A DNA stretch of 64,000 bases from NCBI RefSeq assembly GCF_000312665.1, contig NZ_HF536773.1, forward strand, positions 1,173,468-1,237,467, written 5' to 3'. The stretch's first letter is position 1, and every line of letters starts with the position of its first letter. The notes beneath the pieces are model-generated. The model searched no databases, had not been told where the DNA came from, and saw nothing but the letters and a program-made list of their open reading frames with translations. The position numbers were made by a program, and so were the translations under genes. Below are positions 59,895 through 64,000 of the stretch, one piece after another. The DNA is from Rhizobium mesoamericanum STM3625 (GTDB taxonomy: Bacteria; Pseudomonadota; Alphaproteobacteria; Rhizobiales; Rhizobiaceae).

Positions 59895-59904
59895 TTATAG
59901 ATAA
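59895..59904. promoter_or_regulatory. BioR box overlapping the bioB -10 element
   Basis: TTATAGATAA fits the published alphaproteobacterial BioR consensus TTATMKATAA exactly. It overlaps the likely -10 element TATAGA and lies 48 bp before the bioB GTG, so bound BioR would block RNA polymerase. Confidence 0.88.
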
Positions 59905-59952
59905 AATGGCCTTCTATCTACGAATCGAAGCTTTATGTGAGAGGATTTTGAA

Positions 59953-60960
59953 GTGACGCCGTCTCCCTCAGCCAATTCGATGCAAGAAACCAAGAGTAGC
60001 AGCGCTCCTTCAGGTCCCACAACTCAGGCTGACGCTCAGATTATCTATAATTTACCCTTCAACGACCTTCTTTATCGCGCTCACGGCATCCATCGCGCCA
60101 ATTTTGACCCGAACGCGGTGCAGATGAGCCGCCTGCTATCGGTTAAGACTGGCGGATGCGCCGAGGACTGCGGCTATTGCAGCCAGTCAGCCCACTACCC
60201 GACCGGGCTCAAGGCTTCAAAACTGCTGGAAGTCGAGCGCGTTCTCGCAGAAGCCCGAAAGGCCAAAGAATGCGGCGCGACGCGATATTGTATGGGTGCC
60301 GCCTGGCGCAGTCCCAAGGACCGCGACATGGACGCGATCATCGCGATGGTCGAAGGCGTGCGAGCTCTAGGAATGGAGACCTGCATGACGCTTGGGATGT
60401 TGACGCCCCAGCAATCCGCAAGGCTCGCCGACGCCGGCCTCGATTACTACAATCACAACATTGACACCTCGGAGCGCTTCTATAGCGAAATCATCACGAC
60501 CCGCAGCTTTGCGGATCGGCTGGAGACCCTGGCGAATGTGCGCGAGGCGGGCATCAAAGTTTGCGCAGGCGGCATTCTCGGCATGGGCGAGACGGCGGAA
60601 GATCGCATTTCGATGCTTGTCACACTTGCAAACTTGCCGACACCGCCCGAGAGCGTCCCGATCAATATGCTGATTCCGATCCCCGGTTCGAGGCTCGCCA
60701 ATGCCCAGCCAATCGATCCGATCGATTTCGTCCGGACTGTTGCACTGGCACGCATTCTGATGCCGACGTCCTATGTCCGTCTGTCCGCAGGCCGCACGGA
60801 CATGTCGGACGAGACACAGGCGCTCTGTTTCTTTGCAGGCGCCAACTCAATCTTCGTGGGCGAGACGCTCCTGACAGCAGATAATCCCGGTGAGGATCAG
60901 GATGCGGCACTCTTTCGTCGCCTCGGGTTGAACGCGCAGCAGCTGGAGCAGCCGGAATGA
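59953..60960 (+). CDS. bioB: Biotin synthase
   Basis: A 335-aa radical SAM enzyme inserting sulfur into dethiobiotin. The GTG at 59953 has AGAGGA 7 bases upstream. After a low-complexity N-terminal 28 residues comes IIYNLPFNDLLYRAHGIHRA, then the radical-SAM cluster motif CAEDCGYCSQSAHYPTGLKA (CxxxCxxC). YYNHNIDTSERFYSEIITTR and GGILGMGETAEDRISMLVTL follow, with the [2Fe-2S] ligands Cys, Cys, Cys, Arg spread downstream. It heads bioBFDA with 4-bp overlaps. A second BioR box lies inside its 5' coding part. Confidence 0.96.
   Translation: MTPSPSANSMQETKSSSAPSGPTTQADAQIIYNLPFNDLLYRAHGIHRANFDPNAVQMSRLLSVKTGGCAEDCGYCSQSAHYPTGLKASKLLEVERVLAEARKAKECGATRYCMGAAWRSPKDRDMDAIIAMVEGVRALGMETCMTLGMLTPQQSARLADAGLDYYNHNIDTSERFYSEIITTRSFADRLETLANVREAGIKVCAGGILGMGETAEDRISMLVTLANLPTPPESVPINMLIPIPGSRLANAQPIDPIDFVRTVALARILMPTSYVRLSAGRTDMSDETQALCFFAGANSIFVGETLLTADNPGEDQDAALFRRLGLNAQQLEQPE
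60041..60050. promoter_or_regulatory. Second exact BioR box inside bioB
   Basis: TTATCTATAA also fits TTATMKATAA exactly and lies 146 bp downstream of the promoter box, within the codons for IIYN at the start of the BioB core. It could serve as a roadblock or allow a BioR-mediated loop with the upstream box. Confidence 0.6.
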
Positions 60961-62102
60961 CCGGTCTGAGCCTTGCGGTCTATGAGCGCAAGCTCGCTGG
61001 TCTTGATCGCAAGGGGAGGAGCCGTAGCCTCGTCGCGATATCCGGCGCCGATTTCACCTCGAACGACTATCTCGGTCTGGCAAATTCAGTGCGGCTCGCG
61101 CAGGCCCTGCGTGATGCAATGGATCGCGGCGTGCCGGTTGGGGCAGGGGGCTCGCGCCTGCTTCGCGGCAATCATCCGGAACATGAGGCGCTGGAGCAGG
61201 AGGCAGCCGCTTATTTCGGGGCGGCGCGCGCTCTTTACTTCGGCAGCGGCTATGCCGCCAATGTAGCCCTGTTCTCAACCTTGCCGCAGCGCGACGATAT
61301 CATCGTTCATGACGAGTTGATCCATGCCAGCGCTCATGAAGGAATCTCGAAAAGTCGTGCAGCCTCGGTTGCAACCGCGCACAACGACGTAGACGCCGTC
61401 GCCGACGCGATCAGCAGATGGCGCCGTGCCGGCGGAACTGGTCGAGCCTGGATCGCCGTCGAAAGCCTTTACTCGATGGACGGCGATCGCGCTCCGCTTC
61501 GCGAGCTGATGGAGCTCGCTATGCAGCATGATGGCTTTCTCGTCATCGACGAGGCGCATGCGACGGGCGTCTTTGGCCGGGGCGGGCGCGGTTTGTCAGA
61601 GGCTTTAGGTCATCCAGAAAACTGCATTACCCTGCACACCTGCGGTAAGGCGCTTGGCGCATCAGGCGCACTCATCCTTGGACCAGCAATCATATGCGAT
61701 TTCCTCATCAACCGCGCCCGCAATTTCATCTATTCGACAGCACCGTCTCCACTGATGGCTGCGACGGTGCGGGAGGCATTGAGGATCCTCGATGATGAGC
61801 CGGAGCGGCGTGATAAGCTTGCCGGCCTCGTTTCTTTCGCCGGTCGCAGGATGGAAGCGGCAATCGGAATGGACGCGAGCAAATCGCAGATTTTGCCTGT
61901 TTTGATCGGCGACAATCGTCGCGCGGTGCAAATCGCAGAGCGCCTGCGCGGCGAGGGCTTCGACGTCAGACCCATCCGGCCTCCGACGGTACCAGAAGGC
62001 ACGGCCCGGTTGCGCATTTCGATTACCCTCAACGTCGATGAAGCGACCGTGTCGCGCTTGTTCGAGCATCTTGCCGTGATTTGGCGGGAGGAACGGCAAT
62101 GA
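60957..62102 (+). CDS. bioF: 8-amino-7-oxononanoate synthase
   Basis: A 381-aa alpha-oxoamine synthase condensing pimeloyl thioester with alanine. Motifs: SGADFTSNDYLGLANSVRLA, GAGGSRLLRGNHPEHEALEQ, ALYFGSGYAANVALFSTLPQ, IDEAHATGVFGRGGRGLSEA and the PLP lysine in HTCGKALGASGALI. It differs clearly from the ALA synthase at 24190. It overlaps bioB and bioD by 4 bp each. Confidence 0.95.
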   Translation: MTGLSLAVYERKLAGLDRKGRSRSLVAISGADFTSNDYLGLANSVRLAQALRDAMDRGVPVGAGGSRLLRGNHPEHEALEQEAAAYFGAARALYFGSGYAANVALFSTLPQRDDIIVHDELIHASAHEGISKSRAASVATAHNDVDAVADAISRWRRAGGTGRAWIAVESLYSMDGDRAPLRELMELAMQHDGFLVIDEAHATGVFGRGGRGLSEALGHPENCITLHTCGKALGASGALILGPAIICDFLINRARNFIYSTAPSPLMAATVREALRILDDEPERRDKLAGLVSFAGRRMEAAIGMDASKSQILPVLIGDNRRAVQIAERLRGEGFDVRPIRPPTVPEGTARLRISITLNVDEATVSRLFEHLAVIWREERQ

Positions 62103-62737
62103 CGCCACGCTTCGTCGTCACCGGCACCGACACGGGTATCGGAAAGACCGTCTTCTCCGCGGCTTTGACAGCTGCGCTCGGGGCACACTACTGGAAACCT
62201 GTCCAGGCGGGGCTGGATGAGGAAACAGATGCCGAGACCGTTGTCCGATTGGGAAAGGTGTCACCCGACCGGATCGTCCCCGAGGCTTATCGGCTGAAGA
62301 CGCCCGTATCCCCGCACCAGGCGGCAGCACTCGACGGCGTGGCGATCGATCTAGGTGCCCTTGCGCTGCCAACGCCGCCGGGTCCGCTTATCATTGAGGG
62401 GGCCGGCGGCGTTCTCGTTCCCCTGACCTCAGAAGCCCTTTTTGCCGATGTTTTTGCCCAATGGCAGGCTTTCACCATCCTGTGTGCCAGAACCTCGCTC
62501 GGCACCATCAATCACACACTGATGTCGGTGGAAGCACTAAGGCGACGGTCGGTGCCAATCTTCGGCATTGCCTTTCTCGGCGAAGAGAACCTTGAGACGC
62601 AGAGGATTATTATCCACATGAGCGGAACGCGTTCGTTGGGGCGCCTGGAGCCCACAAACCCGCTTACCCATGACCGTCTGATGGCGACTTTTCATCGCGG
62701 TTTCGACGTCGCGATGTTTCGGGGCCCGCAGTCATGA
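62099..62737 (+). CDS. bioD: Dethiobiotin synthetase
   Basis: A 212-aa ATP-dependent enzyme that forms the ureido ring of dethiobiotin. ATG 62099 overlaps the bioF stop; an upstream ATG at 62081 lies inside bioF. P-loop GTDTGIGKTVFSAALTAALG, then YWKPVQAGL, RLKTPVSPHQAAA, IIEGAGGVLVPLTSEALFAD and ARTSLGTINHTLMSVEALRR are all standard. It overlaps bioA by 4 bp. Confidence 0.95.
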   Translation: MTPRFVVTGTDTGIGKTVFSAALTAALGAHYWKPVQAGLDEETDAETVVRLGKVSPDRIVPEAYRLKTPVSPHQAAALDGVAIDLGALALPTPPGPLIIEGAGGVLVPLTSEALFADVFAQWQAFTILCARTSLGTINHTLMSVEALRRRSVPIFGIAFLGEENLETQRIIIHMSGTRSLGRLEPTNPLTHDRLMATFHRGFDVAMFRGPQS

Positions 62738-64000
62738 CGCGCTCCCCCGTTTGGCATCCATTCACGCAGCATGCCCTTGAGCCGGCGATGAAGAAGGTCG
62801 TGGCGACCGAAGGTGCCTATCTCATCGACGACGACGGCAACCGCATTCTCGATGCAATCTCCTCATGGTGGGTCATCACCCACGGGCATCGGCACCCGAC
62901 AATCATGAACGCTATCCGCACGGCGACTGAGTACTACGACCAAATCATCTTTGCCGAATACACCCACGCCGCGGCGGAGGATCTTGCCCGCGGACTGATC
63001 GAGGTTAGCCCGGCAGCGCTTGAGCACGTCTTCTATTCCGACAGCGGCTCGACAGCCGTCGAAGTCGCGCTAAAGATGGCCCTCGGTTTCTTTCACAACA
63101 CCGGCCTGCATCGCGACCGGATCGTCGTGATGGAGCACGGCTATCATGGCGACACGATCGGCGCCATGTCGGTCGGTGAAAGGGGCGTCTTCAATGCCGC
63201 CTACGAGCCCCTGCTGTTTGGCGTGGACCGGATCCCCTTCCCAGCGGCGGGTGCACAGCAGAACACGCTTGACGCCTTTGACCTTGCCTGCCGCTCTGGC
63301 CGGGTCGCGGCATTGTTGTTTGAACCGCTGGTACTTGGCGCCGGTGGCATGAAGATGTTCGAGCCCTCCTTGCTTGGCGAGCTCAGCAAAATTGCCCAAT
63401 CCCACGGCGTGCTCCTCATCGCGGATGAGGTGATGACCGGCTGGGGCAGGACCGGCACCCTTTTCGCATGCGAACAGGCGGGCATTTGTCCAGATATCCT
63501 CTGCACATCGAAGGGATTGACAGGGGGCGCCCTGCCGCTCGCCGCGACCCTTTGCACAAGGGAGATCTTTGACGCGCATCTTTCCACCGACCGCCGCAAG
63601 ACATTCTTCCATTCGAGTTCCTATACCGCCAACCCGATTGCCTGTGCCGCGGCAGTCGCGAACTTGAAGATCTGGTCGCACGAGCCGGTTCAGGCTAGCA
63701 TCGATCGGCTCGTTGCCCTGCAAGGGAGGGGGCTCAGCCGCTTTGCCCAAGATCCGCGTTTCAGGAATGTGCGTCAGTCCGGAACCATTGCCGCTCTGGA
63801 TATGGCTGCTCCCACAGACGGATATTTAGCCGACGTAGGACCGCGGTTACGCGCATTTTTCCGTGAGCGTCAGCTTCTTGTGCGCCCTCTTGGAAACGTC
63901 ATCTATCTGATGCCGCCTTATTGCGTGTCGGAGGCCGAGATCGATCGCCTCTATGATGCGATCGATGAGGCGGCAAGCATCCTGATCGGAAACCCAGCAT
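62734..64000 (+). CDS. bioA: Adenosylmethionine-8-amino-7-oxononanoate aminotransferase (runs off the window)
   Basis: The open frame from ATG 62734 (MTRSPVWHPFTQHALEPAMK) continues to the window edge, 422 codons, close to full length. It is a class III PLP aminotransferase: ISSWWVITHGHRHPTIMNAI, FYSDSGSTAVEVALKMALGF, VVMEHGYHGDTIGAMSVGER, LIADEVMTGWGRTGTLFACE and the PLP lysine in CTSKGLTGGALPLAATLC. It converts KAPA to DAPA using SAM as amino donor. The tail GNVIYLMPPYCVSEAEIDRL shows that only a few residues are missing. bioZ often follows in rhizobia but is outside the window. Confidence 0.94.
   Translation, partial: MTRSPVWHPFTQHALEPAMKKVVATEGAYLIDDDGNRILDAISSWWVITHGHRHPTIMNAIRTATEYYDQIIFAEYTHAAAEDLARGLIEVSPAALEHVFYSDSGSTAVEVALKMALGFFHNTGLHRDRIVVMEHGYHGDTIGAMSVGERGVFNAAYEPLLFGVDRIPFPAAGAQQNTLDAFDLACRSGRVAALLFEPLVLGAGGMKMFEPSLLGELSKIAQSHGVLLIADEVMTGWGRTGTLFACEQAGICPDILCTSKGLTGGALPLAATLCTREIFDAHLSTDRRKTFFHSSSYTANPIACAAAVANLKIWSHEPVQASIDRLVALQGRGLSRFAQDPRFRNVRQSGTIAALDMAAPTDGYLADVGPRLRAFFRERQLLVRPLGNVIYLMPPYCVSEAEIDRLYDAIDEAASILIGNPA

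Noticed and set aside
1..64000. CRISPR arrays, tRNA/rRNA genes, prophage or intact insertion sequences
   Set aside because: No regularly spaced repeats, cloverleaf-like sequences, integrase or transposase frames were seen; the only sizeable repeat is the two-copy unit at 57.6-58.2 kb.

Overview
The window reads as part of a large replicon of a Rhizobiales bacterium, most likely Rhizobiaceae (Rhizobium/Sinorhizobium/Ensifer type). The basis is high GC, dense ABC-transporter operons, a bioBFDA operon next to a BioR-like GntR gene with exact BioR boxes, a DUF982 protein, Shemin-type 5-aminolevulinate synthase, and a liv/dpp/gcdH gene repertoire. The abundance of accessory catabolic operons suggests a megaplasmid or chromid, but no replication gene is visible, so that is inference. 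No rRNA, tRNA, CRISPR array, phage or intact insertion sequence was seen.

Layout. 1-3.0 kb: end of a sulfate-binding protein gene, then cysT-cysW-cysA. 3.2-4.1 kb: SleB-type cell wall hydrolase lipoprotein. 4.1-10.2 kb (minus): a GntR-headed operon with a C-S-lyase-type PLP enzyme and a MalEFGK-type sugar ABC importer. 10.2-16.2 kb: an eroded accessory zone with a frameshifted gene, a ParDE toxin-antitoxin pair, small orphan proteins, a candidate minus-strand sRNA, a DUF982 gene, a LigD ghost, and an L,D-transpeptidase/OmpA-lipoprotein pair. 16.3-18.2 kb: polyol dehydrogenase and a DUF4242-class III cyclase fusion.

18.4-26.5 kb (minus): the most unusual block. It holds an exported catalase-family protein, three mutually paralogous AraC regulators, a second catalase-fold protein that has lost the distal histidine, an HHxxxDG acyltransferase/condensation protein, and a 5-aminolevulinate synthase. 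I propose it as a candidate undescribed biosynthetic or heme-linked system. 26.6-31 kb: flavin disulfide reductase with a DUF4126 membrane protein, glutaryl-CoA dehydrogenase with its LysR regulator, and a TPR ghost. 31.2-39.3 kb: complete liv-type ABC operon followed by a GMC oxidoreductase, a 3-hydroxyisobutyrate dehydrogenase-type enzyme and a DMT permease.

39.3-44.6 kb: the tyrosine/homogentisate pathway (hppD; hmgA-fahA-maiA) with an Lrp and a MarR regulator and a strong palindromic operator. 44.8-57.3 kb: Dpp-type ABC importer, GNAT, GH20 hexosaminidase, ROK regulator, Gfo/Idh dehydrogenase, DUF993 protein and TIM-barrel isomerase. This looks like an amino-sugar oligosaccharide utilisation locus with shared operator-like motifs. 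57.6-58.2 kb: a two-copy tandem repeat of about 302 bp with a conserved 16-bp palindrome. 59-64 kb: bioR-like regulator and bioB-bioF-bioD-bioA, with bioA running to the window edge. All family assignments come from reading motifs and translations; no database search was run.
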